DNA of 11,067 nt from Anaerolineales bacterium (GTDB lineage: Bacteria; Chloroflexota; Anaerolineae; Anaerolineales; E44-bin32), in contig DAOUTT010000036.1 of the NCBI GenBank assembly GCA_030668545.1, forward strand, positions 1-11,067, given 5' to 3'. Position numbers and translations under genes: made by a program. Positions 1 to 6,509 of this stretch are shown in pieces. Numbering within the stretch: position 1 is the stretch's first letter; each line of letters opens with the position of its first letter. The notes under the pieces were generated by a model. It worked only from the letters and a program-made list of their open reading frames with translations. It had not been told where the DNA came from and did no database searches.

Positions 1-159
1 ACGCTCGGCGACAAGAAAAAGATCGGGATCGCGTTGGAGCTTCTTCTGAATCTCTTGCGGTGTATCCGACGGTGATAATTGAATGCCCGGGCCTGATGCT
101 TCCCAGAGTAACCGTACTTCTTCGTAATCTTGTTCAAAGAGAAATTCGCGGATTCTCAT
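1..159 (-). CDS. GNAT-family N-acetyltransferase, N-terminal fragment (cut by window edge)
   Basis: Only the first 53 codons lie in the window; the rest, including the acetyl-CoA-binding motif, is beyond base 1. The visible part begins MRIREFLFEQDYEEVRLLWE, followed by an S-P-S-D-T stretch, a helix with QKKLQRDPD and the strand LFLVAER. This order (beta strand, acidic 'DY' turn, helix with LW, a conserved 'LQRDPDLFLVAE' segment) is the usual start of GCN5-related acetyltransferases of the RimI-like kind. The ATG at 159 was chosen because a GGAG (168-171) sits 8 nt upstream. The substrate cannot be told from this part. The gene follows the PHP-domain gene on the same strand but is separated from it by 113 bp with a strong hairpin, so it is probably its own transcription unit. 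Family assignment is from pattern recognition of the N-terminus alone. Confidence 0.72.
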   Translation of the reverse strand, partial: MRIREFLFEQDYEEVRLLWEASGPGIQLSPSDTPQEIQKKLQRDPDLFLVAER

Positions 160-184
160 CCATCCAACTCCAACTAATAAGACT

Positions 185-214
185 TGTGCGAACCAGAGAT
201 GTCTGGTTCGCACA
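185..214 (-). terminator. Perfect 13-bp hairpin, probable transcription terminator after the PHP-AlbA_2 gene
   Basis: Bases 185-197 and 202-214 are exact reverse complements (TGTGCGAACCAGA and its complement) around a 4-base loop (GATG). The hairpin lies about 58 bp after the stop of the PHP gene and before the GNAT start. The downstream side on the minus strand is only moderately T-rich (AGTCTTATT), so it is not a textbook Rho-independent terminator. It could instead be a protein-binding operator or an RNA-processing or stability element. Confidence 0.55.
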
Positions 215-272
215 TAAAGTTAACCGAGTTCTTCAAAGAAGCAGCAGGAGATGCCTGTGGATAAAGCCAGTT

Positions 273-2009
273 TTACCCCCCCTCAGGTTCGACCAGCGCT
301 TTCCAATCACCATGAATACCGTCTTCGGTCACCCCAAAGTAAACACGGTGTCCTTGGGCTGTCTTTTGGATCAAGTCATAACGCCTTCGGGTTCCGCGCT
401 TCTGCTCCTTCAACACCCCCAGATCGCCTCGCCATGAAACGTTTACACCCTTCAGGTCCTCTGGTAACTTACGAAATTCCGAAATAGCGTAATGCCAGAG
501 CCTCCGCGCAGAACTCTGGGTGACATTCTTGACTACATTTCCATTACGCAAATCACGCATCGTGTAGTACTGGATCCCTTTGCGTTCTTCCGACCCCACG
601 ATTTCTACTCCGGTTCGTGGGTGTTGAATACCAGCAAGAGGTTCCTCTGTGACTTCCAGCTTCTCGGGAACCTCCGCTTCTACCCGCTGTTCTCGCTGTT
701 CTCGCTGTCCTCGATGCACCAGGTTCACGATTTCATCGCGGACTGCGAGTCCTGTTTCCGCTTCATCGCGGACGTAGACTTTGTTATCATCGACTGCATA
801 GGGCGGGTCATCACCCGGGGGGATGATCACCCGAATAACCGTTTTCCCACGTGTTTCCATCGTATCCACTTGAACATTGAGGGCAGGGCTGATGCGTTTA
901 CTTAACTCCCGCTGGAGTTGATCAACACTGGCCTTTGCCTTTGTCACCCCTACTGGTTCTTTCTTCGCTTCAGCCGGCAAACCGATATAAAGCGTTCCGC
1001 CGTTTGAATTTGCGAAGGCACAGACATCAGCGATGACTTTATAAAGTCGACCCGCGCGCACAGTCATGCTTTCATGAAAATCTTGGTTTATACTCGGCCC
1101 GTCTTCGCGTGCACGCTGAATAAAATCGTAATCTTCTTCGGCTGCGGGCCAATGTGGGCGCGTGAGTGCGAAGTCATTGCTGATAAACAGTTCTTTCAAC
1201 GCCTTGAAAGAAACCTCCGGCAGCATTACTTGGGTTGCTCGATCCCCAATGCCGAGGTTCTTCTTATTCTTCGGATCTGTGCGAATTCTGTGGGCATCTG
1301 AACCTTGAATGGCGTGCATCCGACGCGGGTATTCTGGCTTTGTTCCGCTAAAAAACGCAGCCGTGGTTCTCCGCCCCTTCAGGCCTAAATCTGTAACCTC
1401 CAACGCATGCAGGTGAGAGTCCTGGGTATAGGCAATCTTAGTTTGACCGCCGAATCCATAGCCCCGCATCGCAACCCCATGGGTTGAGTTCGCGTGCGCT
1501 GCAATCGCCAATCCTCCCGCTTCATCAATCAGCCGGTAAGCCGTTAGAACATCCGCAGTTGCTCCCACGGTCACTGAGCCGTCGTCAAGCTGTTCAGATG
1601 GAATGTTAAGGCTGAGCAAAAGATGCTCAATTTCTCTCACCGATTTCTCGGGGGAAAAAATCCCTAGAATATGAAAACCCAGCGTTGCCGTGAATTCAAA
1701 CCCGGGAAAAACCGTAACCTTTTGTAATAACCGGCGGTATTCCTGAAGACGATTTCGCTCATCTTCGGTGAGCCTGTTGAGGGATTCCAACATCTCTAAC
1801 TGCTGGATCTCATCCATCATCTTTCGATAACCGGCCACAGTGTTGTGATCGGTGAAAGCGATGATGTCGAGACCACGTTCTTCACTCCTGTGCAATATAT
1901 CTAAATAGGTTACATCCGCATCATGATAATCACTCGATGCCGGTGTGTGTAAATGTAAATCCATCAATCGCCATTGCTTGGCTGTATTCTTACTTTTTCT
2001 TCTAGCCAC
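273..2009 (-). CDS. PHP-domain metal-dependent phosphoesterase fused to an AlbA_2 (Schlafen-type) domain
   Basis: This 578-residue protein has three parts. Residues 15-245 form a PHP domain with its metal-ligand motifs: D17-L-H19-L-H21, TDHN at 53-56, E105 in PGFEF, H113, H172 in AHANSTHG, and SDAH at 237-240. PHP proteins use a two- or three-metal centre to hydrolyse phosphoesters. Residues about 300-432 match the AlbA_2 domain of Schlafen-like proteins (AFANSNGGTLYIG at 331-343, VYVRDEAETG at 411-420), which binds nucleic acid in relatives. Residues 432-465 are a charged low-complexity linker with REQ repeats, and about 468-578 are an unassigned basic region with many aromatic residues. The start is GTG at 2009, with GGAG (2021-2024) 11 nt upstream; the next in-frame ATG (residue 16) would begin directly at the PHP motif. 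The gene lies 39 bp after the receiver gene on the same strand, so it is probably co-transcribed. Active-site residues look intact, so an enzyme is expected. The substrate is unknown; a nucleic acid or nucleotide is inferred from the AlbA_2 partner. Confidence 0.85.
   Translation of the reverse strand: MARRKSKNTAKQWRLMDLHLHTPASSDYHDADVTYLDILHRSEERGLDIIAFTDHNTVAGYRKMMDEIQQLEMLESLNRLTEDERNRLQEYRRLLQKVTVFPGFEFTATLGFHILGIFSPEKSVREIEHLLLSLNIPSEQLDDGSVTVGATADVLTAYRLIDEAGGLAIAAHANSTHGVAMRGYGFGGQTKIAYTQDSHLHALEVTDLGLKGRRTTAAFFSGTKPEYPRRMHAIQGSDAHRIRTDPKNKKNLGIGDRATQVMLPEVSFKALKELFISNDFALTRPHWPAAEEDYDFIQRAREDGPSINQDFHESMTVRAGRLYKVIADVCAFANSNGGTLYIGLPAEAKKEPVGVTKAKASVDQLQRELSKRISPALNVQVDTMETRGKTVIRVIIPPGDDPPYAVDDNKVYVRDEAETGLAVRDEIVNLVHRGQREQREQRVEAEVPEKLEVTEEPLAGIQHPRTGVEIVGSEERKGIQYYTMRDLRNGNVVKNVTQSSARRLWHYAISEFRKLPEDLKGVNVSWRGDLGVLKEQKRGTRRRYDLIQKTAQGHRVYFGVTEDGIHGDWKALVEPEGG
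685..711. repeat. Three tandem 9-bp units inside the PHP-AlbA_2 gene
   Basis: The unit CGCTGTTCT occurs at 685-693 and 694-702, and with one change (T to C at 709) at 703-711. It keeps the reading frame and encodes the repeated Q-R-E pattern at about residues 435-443, in the linker between the AlbA_2 domain and the C-terminal region. Such in-frame repeats tend to vary in copy number between strains and here would change only the linker length. Confidence 0.85.
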
Positions 2010-2048
2010 GAAATAATATTCTCCAATCGAGGTGATGAAAGAATCGTC

Positions 2049-2414
2049 CTACTCTCCACCACCAGAAATTTTGTTCTTAATTGTCTCTAAAAGCAGGTCA
2101 GGCGAATAGGGTTTCAAGAGAAAGCCATCCGCTCCATTCAACTTACTCTCATCACTCAAATCTACCCCCGAGGTCATAATGATGGGCAGATCGACTAGCA
2201 AAGGATTCGATCGAATTTCAGCCAGGATATCCAACCCGTTCCTGTCGGAGAGATTACAGTCCATCAGCACCAGATCTGGTTTTTCATCGATACAGATACT
2301 TGGTAACTCTGCCCAGTCCCTGCTCTCGAAAGCCTCATATCCTTCAAGCTTCATGAGAGTTATCAGGAGCGAGGTTATCGATTCGTCGTCGTCAACAATC
2401 AATACTTTCGGCAT
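2049..2414 (-). CDS. Stand-alone response regulator receiver (CheY-like)
   Basis: This 121-residue protein is a single receiver domain with no output domain. It begins MPKVLIVDDDESI and carries the full set of phosphorylation residues: acidic D8-D9-D10, phospho-acceptor D52 (VLMDCNLSDRNG), switch residue T81 (IIMTSG) and invariant K101 (LLKPY). It should accept a phosphoryl group from a sensor kinase or phosphotransfer protein and act by protein contact. No kinase gene is in the window. The gene lies 49 bp after lon and 39 bp before the PHP gene on the same strand, so it is probably in their operon. The ATG at 2414 has only a weak purine-rich site (AAGAG) just upstream. A five-codon reading frame with a better ribosome site precedes it (2424-2446). 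Its role next to Lon is unknown; it could report stress signalling to a partner encoded elsewhere. Confidence 0.93.
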   Translation of the reverse strand: MPKVLIVDDDESITSLLITLMKLEGYEAFESRDWAELPSICIDEKPDLVLMDCNLSDRNGLDILAEIRSNPLLVDLPIIMTSGVDLSDESKLNGADGFLLKPYSPDLLLETIKNKISGGGE

Positions 2415-2463
2415 CAGCGCTCTTTATTCGGGGGTCATTCTCACCTGGCTTGTGGCTTCCCCT

Positions 2464-5010
2464 TTATGAGCTTTTTCCTTTTGAAGATTTCTCATTAGTT
2501 TTTGATTTTGTGGACCGGGCTCCTTTTTTCTGAGAAGCACTGCGACTCTTGCGTTTCTTCTTCGGTTTCAGAGCCGTTTCAATAGCCTCATCAATCGTAT
2601 CGATGTAAACAAATTCAATATCTTTCCTGACCTCGTCGGGTACGTCTTCTAAATCTAATTCGTTCCTCTTTGGCAGCATTACCGTCTTTAACCCAGCTCG
2701 ATGGGCTGCCAAAACTTTCTCCTTTACACCTCCAATCGGAAGGATCTTTCCGCGCAGTGTGACTTCCCCGGTCATCCCAACTTCCGACCGAACCGGACGT
2801 CCGGTAGCCAGAGATGTCAGAGCCACAGCCATCGTCACACCTGCAGATGGACCATCCTTGGGTTGCGCCCCCGAAGGGACATGCAAGTGGATATCATGCT
2901 CACTCCAGAATTCATCTTCAATGGAGTATCTAGTGGAAACAGAGCGAACGTAAGAGAGTGCAGCCTGGGCTGACTCCTGCATGATTTGGCCAAGCGACCC
3001 CGTTAACTGGAATTTCCTACCGCCAGGCATTGCCGTCGCCTCGATGAACAGCACATCGCCACCAGCCATCGTGTAGGCCAGGCCAGTTGCCACTCCAGGG
3101 ATTGAGGTTCTTTCGACGAGTTCCTCAGTCCCGAAAAAGCGCGGTTTCTTCAGGAATTCACGCACGCGCGGTCCGGTGATCTTCAACTTCTTTGCTTTCC
3201 CCTCAGCAATCCTGGTTGCTACTCCTCGGCAAATGCGACCGATTTCACGCTCGAGATTGCGCACGCCTGCTTCACGGGTGTGTGATCGGATGATCGTACG
3301 CAGAGCTGCATCGGTGAAGCTTATTTCACTCTTCTTAAGACCATTCTCTCGGATCTGCCGGGGAATCAGATAGCCTTTGGCAATTGTGATCTTCTCGCTC
3401 TCTGTGTAACCAGAGATGCGGATGACTTCCATTCGATCAAGTAGAGGCGCAGGGATCGTCTCAAGCCAGTTCGCTGTTGTGATGAACATCACCTGCGAGA
3501 GATCATATGCGACTTCAAGGTAATGGTCACGAAATTCTCGATTTTGCTCCGGATCGAGGACCTCAAGCAATGCTGATGCAGGATCTCCGCGGAAATCGCG
3601 CCCCATTTTATCGATCTCGTCGAGCATGAAAACGGGATTGTGCGATTCCGCGCGACGCAGTGCTTGAAGGATGCGCCCGGGCATTGCGCCGATGTACGTT
3701 CGCCGATGCCCGCGTATCTCGGCTTCATCGTGAACACCCCCAAGCGAAATGCGGATGAATTTTCGGCCCATCGCTCGAGCGATGGATCGTCCAAGTGATG
3801 TTTTCCCCACACCCGGAGGGCCCACAAAACAAAGGATCACACCCTCTCTCTCACGGCGGATTTCGTCGATCGCCTCGCCGCCAATCGTATCGCCTCGTTC
3901 AAGTTTCAATTTTCGAACTGCAAGGTATTCCAGGATGCGTTCTTTAATATCGATGAGCCCAAAATGATCCTCATCGAGAACCTCACGTGCATGCTTCAGA
4001 TCGAGGTTATCTTGAGTGACGTCATCCCATGGAACGGTGGTTAACCAATCGAGGTAAGTCCTGATCACACCATATTCAGCCGCGGCTGTTGGCAGCTTCG
4101 CAAGCCGTTCGAGCTCTCGCCGGGCTTGCTTCTCAGCTTCCTCCGGCATATTTGCTGTCGCGATTCGCTTGCGGAATTCCTCAATTTCTACCGTTTGCTC
4201 ATCGCCTTCGCCCAGTTCACGCTGAATCGCTTTTAACTGCTCACGCAGGAAATATTCACGCTGTACTTTTTCGATCTCGGTCCGTGCTTCCTGCTGAATT
4301 TGCTGTCCAAGAGAAAGCACCTCGACCTCACGGCTGAGGAGGTTGGTGAGGATTTGCAGCTTCTCAATCGTCGATTCCACCTCGAGGATGCGCTGCCCAT
4401 CATTCAGGTCCATTCGCTGGTAATTCGCAATCGTGTACGCGACTTGAAGCGGATCTTCAAGAAGCTGGACACCCCCGACGATTTCACGCGGGAGTGAGGG
4501 GCCGATCTCTGAAATCTGCTGGAAAAGGTCTTTCGCTGCCCGGACCTGCGCCTCTATTTCAACACTCTCTTCCACCTTTTCGGGTCGGAGGTAGATCCGC
4601 GCAACGAGGTAAGGTTCATGGCTGGTGAAAGCTCCCAACTCGAAACGAGCTATTCCCCTCGCGATCAAACGAATAGTCCCATCCGGTGCCCTGAAGAGCC
4701 TCTGTATCGACGCGACTGTGCCGAACGAATACAAATCTTCAGGTCCGGGCATCTCCAACTCAGGATTCCGAGAAGCGACAAGCCCAATCAAGCGATGGTT
4801 GGCGGAGACATCATCAATTAACTTGATCGAGCGCGCCTGCCCAATCGTTAACGGCATCGCAGTGTGTGGATAAACAACAATCCCTCGAAGGGGCAAAATC
4901 GGGAGATCTTCCGGGATCTGCAATTCCTCAGGTCCCTGACTCTTGACTTCCTGCGGCTCCCCCTCAATTACTCCGTCGTGAACTGGGATCTGTGATGAGA
5001 AATTGTGCAT
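2464..5010 (-). CDS. lon: ATP-dependent Lon protease (LonA type)
   Basis: Lon is a cytoplasmic AAA+ serine protease that degrades misfolded and regulatory proteins. In numbering from an upstream in-frame GTG at 5142 (892 residues), the N-terminal substrate domain begins at LPILPLRGIVVYP (about 80-92). A coiled region follows (about 270-350), then the AAA+ module with Walker A GPPGVGKT (441-448), Walker B VFMLDEID (504-511) and arginine-finger region LLDR (567-570). The protease domain has catalytic S766 in PKDGPSAG and K808 in GGVKEKV, so both halves look active. I place the start at ATG 5010 (residue 45, giving 848 aa) because TGAGGA lies 4 nt before it. The GTG at 5142 lacks a ribosome site and would overlap the hsp20 end by 20 bp. 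An unusual tail after about residue 859 has 12 Lys and 3 Arg in 34 residues, with many Ser. The gene follows hsp20 on the same strand, 112 bp from its stop, so a shared stress-induced message is likely. Confidence 0.97.
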   Translation of the reverse strand: MHNFSSQIPVHDGVIEGEPQEVKSQGPEELQIPEDLPILPLRGIVVYPHTAMPLTIGQARSIKLIDDVSANHRLIGLVASRNPELEMPGPEDLYSFGTVASIQRLFRAPDGTIRLIARGIARFELGAFTSHEPYLVARIYLRPEKVEESVEIEAQVRAAKDLFQQISEIGPSLPREIVGGVQLLEDPLQVAYTIANYQRMDLNDGQRILEVESTIEKLQILTNLLSREVEVLSLGQQIQQEARTEIEKVQREYFLREQLKAIQRELGEGDEQTVEIEEFRKRIATANMPEEAEKQARRELERLAKLPTAAAEYGVIRTYLDWLTTVPWDDVTQDNLDLKHAREVLDEDHFGLIDIKERILEYLAVRKLKLERGDTIGGEAIDEIRREREGVILCFVGPPGVGKTSLGRSIARAMGRKFIRISLGGVHDEAEIRGHRRTYIGAMPGRILQALRRAESHNPVFMLDEIDKMGRDFRGDPASALLEVLDPEQNREFRDHYLEVAYDLSQVMFITTANWLETIPAPLLDRMEVIRISGYTESEKITIAKGYLIPRQIRENGLKKSEISFTDAALRTIIRSHTREAGVRNLEREIGRICRGVATRIAEGKAKKLKITGPRVREFLKKPRFFGTEELVERTSIPGVATGLAYTMAGGDVLFIEATAMPGGRKFQLTGSLGQIMQESAQAALSYVRSVSTRYSIEDEFWSEHDIHLHVPSGAQPKDGPSAGVTMAVALTSLATGRPVRSEVGMTGEVTLRGKILPIGGVKEKVLAAHRAGLKTVMLPKRNELDLEDVPDEVRKDIEFVYIDTIDEAIETALKPKKKRKSRSASQKKGARSTKSKTNEKSSKGKSS

Positions 5011-5122
5011 ACTTTCCTCAGCGTCAATGGATTCCAATGAATAAATAAGCTCTTCTAAGTTAATTATGATACCCCCTTGCTTTCTCTCTTCTCGGATGTC
5101 CTTGATATCAAATTTCCCGGCA

Positions 5123-5545
5123 TCACTTGATATCGATCTCACGGGGGGTTGCTTTGGGGAGAACGACCTTTAAAAAACCATCGCTGTATGTTGCTTCGAT
5201 CTTGTCAGAATCAACCCGCAATGGAACTTTAACCTCGGAAGCGAATTCGCCGTAATCGATTTCCATCTGGTGATAGGTTTTACATATGTTTTTATCTGGG
5301 CGGGTCCCGCGGATAGATAAGATCTGACGCTCAAAGATTACAGATATGTTCAAACCACGCATACCGGCAATCTCAACAACCACGACAATCTCATCATCTG
5401 TTTCCAGAACATCGGTAGGGGGACGCCAAGCATGGGATCGCCGTACAACACGCCAACCCAAACCTTCTAAGGCCTGTTGATCCCAGGCGTCACTCTCACC
5501 CGACATCTTCATTACCCATTGTTTTGAATCGTACTCCTTATTCAT
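5123..5545 (-). CDS. Small heat-shock protein, Hsp20/alpha-crystallin family
   Basis: This 140-residue chaperone is of the kind that binds unfolding proteins and holds them for refolding or degradation. Residues about 40-131 form the alpha-crystallin domain: WRPPTDVLETDDEIVVVVEI at the start, a YHQMEIDYGEFASEVKVPL strand region, and the family hallmark ATYSDGFLKVVLPK. The C-terminus ends in EIDIK, which supplies the I-x-I motif used for oligomer contacts. The start is placed at ATG 5545, with GAGAGG 10 nt upstream. The in-frame GTG at 5554 would sit almost on that ribosome site. It is the first gene of the minus-strand cluster and is followed by lon, an arrangement that makes sense because held substrates can be passed to the protease. 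No CIRCE (HrcA-binding) inverted repeat is visible upstream. Confidence 0.94.
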   Translation of the reverse strand: MNKEYDSKQWVMKMSGESDAWDQQALEGLGWRVVRRSHAWRPPTDVLETDDEIVVVVEIAGMRGLNISVIFERQILSIRGTRPDKNICKTYHQMEIDYGEFASEVKVPLRVDSDKIEATYSDGFLKVVLPKATPREIDIK

Positions 5546-5587
5546 GATTCGCACACCTCTCGGAGCGTCTGCAACCGAACATAAATC

Positions 5588-5613
5588 ATTCTACCACAGC
5601 GGTACACCGTCAA
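5588..5613 (-). promoter_or_regulatory. Candidate promoter for hsp20-lon
   Basis: On the minus strand TAGAAT (5588-5593) is preceded by TGG, giving an extended -10 (TGnTAGAAT). A TTGACG (5608-5613) lies upstream, but the 14-bp spacing is short for a sigma-70-type promoter, so the extended -10 would have to carry most of the recognition. It would give a leader of roughly 35 nt before the hsp20 ATG. No second heat-shock operator was recognised. Confidence 0.4.
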
Positions 5614-5740
5614 AGAAACACCGATATTGCGACCGTCACCAGTCTGCGAGAGATCGTTCACACCGTATTAAACCCCTTCCAGCGTTCCGAAAAGCAATTC
5701 TCCATACCTAAGTGAGGTCCAACTGTATTAACCTATTGGG

Positions 5741-5769
5741 TTGGAATCCTCAGCAACTTAAAGTACAAT
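5741..5769 (+). promoter_or_regulatory. Sigma-70-type promoter for the cyclic-nucleotide-binding gene
   Basis: TTGGAA (5741-5746) and TACAAT (5764-5769) are spaced by exactly 17 bp. The -35 box matches 4 of 6 and the -10 box 5 of 6 consensus bases. It predicts a start near 5776 and a leader of about 48 nt. A short palindrome, GCACT-TT-AGTGC (5796-5807), lies in this leader and could be a small stem or operator. Confidence 0.65.
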
Positions 5770-5813
5770 TTCATGAAGACGAAAATCGATTAGTTGCACT
5801 TTAGTGCCGCGTC

Positions 5814-5818
5814 GGAGG
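5814..5818 (+). promoter_or_regulatory. Ribosome binding site that fixes the start of the cNMP-binding gene
   Basis: GGAGG is followed after 5 nt by ATG 5824. This rules out the upstream in-frame TTG at 5794, which lies before the ribosome site and within the palindromic leader. Confidence 0.8.
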
Positions 5819-5823
5819 GTACT

Positions 5824-6270
5824 ATGGACCACACAGAGATTCTCGGGTCCGTCGAGTTATTTGAAGGCATCACTCCTGCCGAGCTGCAGGCTATTTCCCA
5901 AATATGCAAAGCAATCACATTTAAAAACGGCGATGTCATCACGCAACAGGGCGAAACTGGAGAGGATCTCTTCATTGTCCTTGATGGATTCGTTGAAGTT
6001 CTCCACAGTGGAACTGCGCCGGAAGAATCGCCCCGCACCATCGTCCACCTGGGCAAAGGTCAGATATTCGGTGAGATGGCACTGGTAGACCATGGCCCTC
6101 GCTCGGCAACGGTGCGAGCGGCTTCCGATCCGACGAAGGTGCTTATGCTCCATTGTGCTGACTTCGAGCAAGAATGTGAGAAAAACCACCACCTGGGGTA
6201 CGTTGTCATGCGCAACATCGCGGCTGACCTATCCTTCAAACTCCGTCATCGCCACTTTGCCGACCGCTGA
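5824..6270 (+). CDS. Cyclic-nucleotide-binding domain protein without DNA-binding domain
   Basis: This 148-residue protein consists almost wholly of one cNMP-binding (CRP/PKA-regulatory type) beta-roll. It starts MDHTEILGSVELFEGI, the usual 'L..lplF..l' lead-in, then has FKNGDVITQQGETGEDLFIVLDG-type glycine turns. The phosphate-binding cassette is GQIFGEMALVDHGPRSATV (79-97), with E84 and R93, the residues that hold the ribose and cyclic phosphate in the family. After the binding domain only a C-helix region (about 105-140) and a basic RHRHF end remain. There is no helix-turn-helix, so it is not a CRP-type transcription factor by itself. It may sense cAMP or another cyclic nucleotide and act on a partner protein. 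It shares a transcript with the 69-residue protein that starts 9 nt after its stop. The ligand cannot be told from sequence. Confidence 0.9.
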   Translation: MDHTEILGSVELFEGITPAELQAISQICKAITFKNGDVITQQGETGEDLFIVLDGFVEVLHSGTAPEESPRTIVHLGKGQIFGEMALVDHGPRSATVRAASDPTKVLMLHCADFEQECEKNHHLGYVVMRNIAADLSFKLRHRHFADR

Positions 6271-6279
6271 GGTGTAGAT

Positions 6280-6489
6280 ATGCCCGCAATCTACAAAGTG
6301 AGTTACGTCGTTTCGGGAGAAGATCATCCAGGAGCGATTCTAAACAGCGAGACATCACCACACCAAGGAGATGTGATCTCGCTTGGTTCAAGCGATTTCG
6401 AGGTAATTGAAGTAATCGATCTCATTCCCCCTCGTGGAGATTTCCATTATCTTCACGCGACTCTCGTGCGGACGACTGAAAAAGCCTGA
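6280..6489 (+). CDS. Small protein of unknown function, co-transcribed with the cNMP-binding protein
   Basis: This 69-residue protein is not assigned to a named family. The ATG at 6280 lies 9 nt after the previous stop, with a good ribosome site GAGGTG (6269-6274) overlapping that stop, so the reading frame is very likely translated and coupled. The sequence alternates hydrophobic strands and turns (IYKVSYVV near the start, GDVISLGSSDFEVIEVIDL in the middle, DFHYLHATLVRT near the end). This suggests a small all-beta barrel-like domain, with no membrane segment, signal peptide or cysteine. A PPRGDFHYLHA motif at about 50-60 is the most distinctive part. It could be a partner of the cyclic-nucleotide sensor, but this is context only. 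Confidence 0.75.
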   Translation: MPAIYKVSYVVSGEDHPGAILNSETSPHQGDVISLGSSDFEVIEVIDLIPPRGDFHYLHATLVRTTEKA

Positions 6490-6508
6490 ACCCCCTCTCA
6501 GGATTTTG
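6480..6508. terminator. Probable bidirectional terminator between convergent genes
   Basis: CCTGA (6485-6489, including the TGA stop of the small gene) pairs with TCAGG (6498-6502) across an 8-base loop. ATTTT follows on the plus strand, and CTTTTT follows on the minus strand. The two operons meet here tail to tail with only 20 bp between stops, so one shared terminator is expected. The 5-bp stem is short, so efficiency may be modest. Confidence 0.5.
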
Positions 6509-6509
6509 G

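Noticed and set aside
60..905. Plus-strand open frames opposite the PHP gene and the GNAT fragment
   Set aside because: They lie antisense to frames with clear protein motifs, show no domain pattern and have no ribosome sites.
5546..5740. CIRCE heat-shock operator upstream of hsp20
   Set aside because: The TTAGCACTC-N9-GAGTGCTAA pattern is absent; GCACT-TT-AGTGC at 5796-5807 is too short and lies in the leader of the opposite gene.
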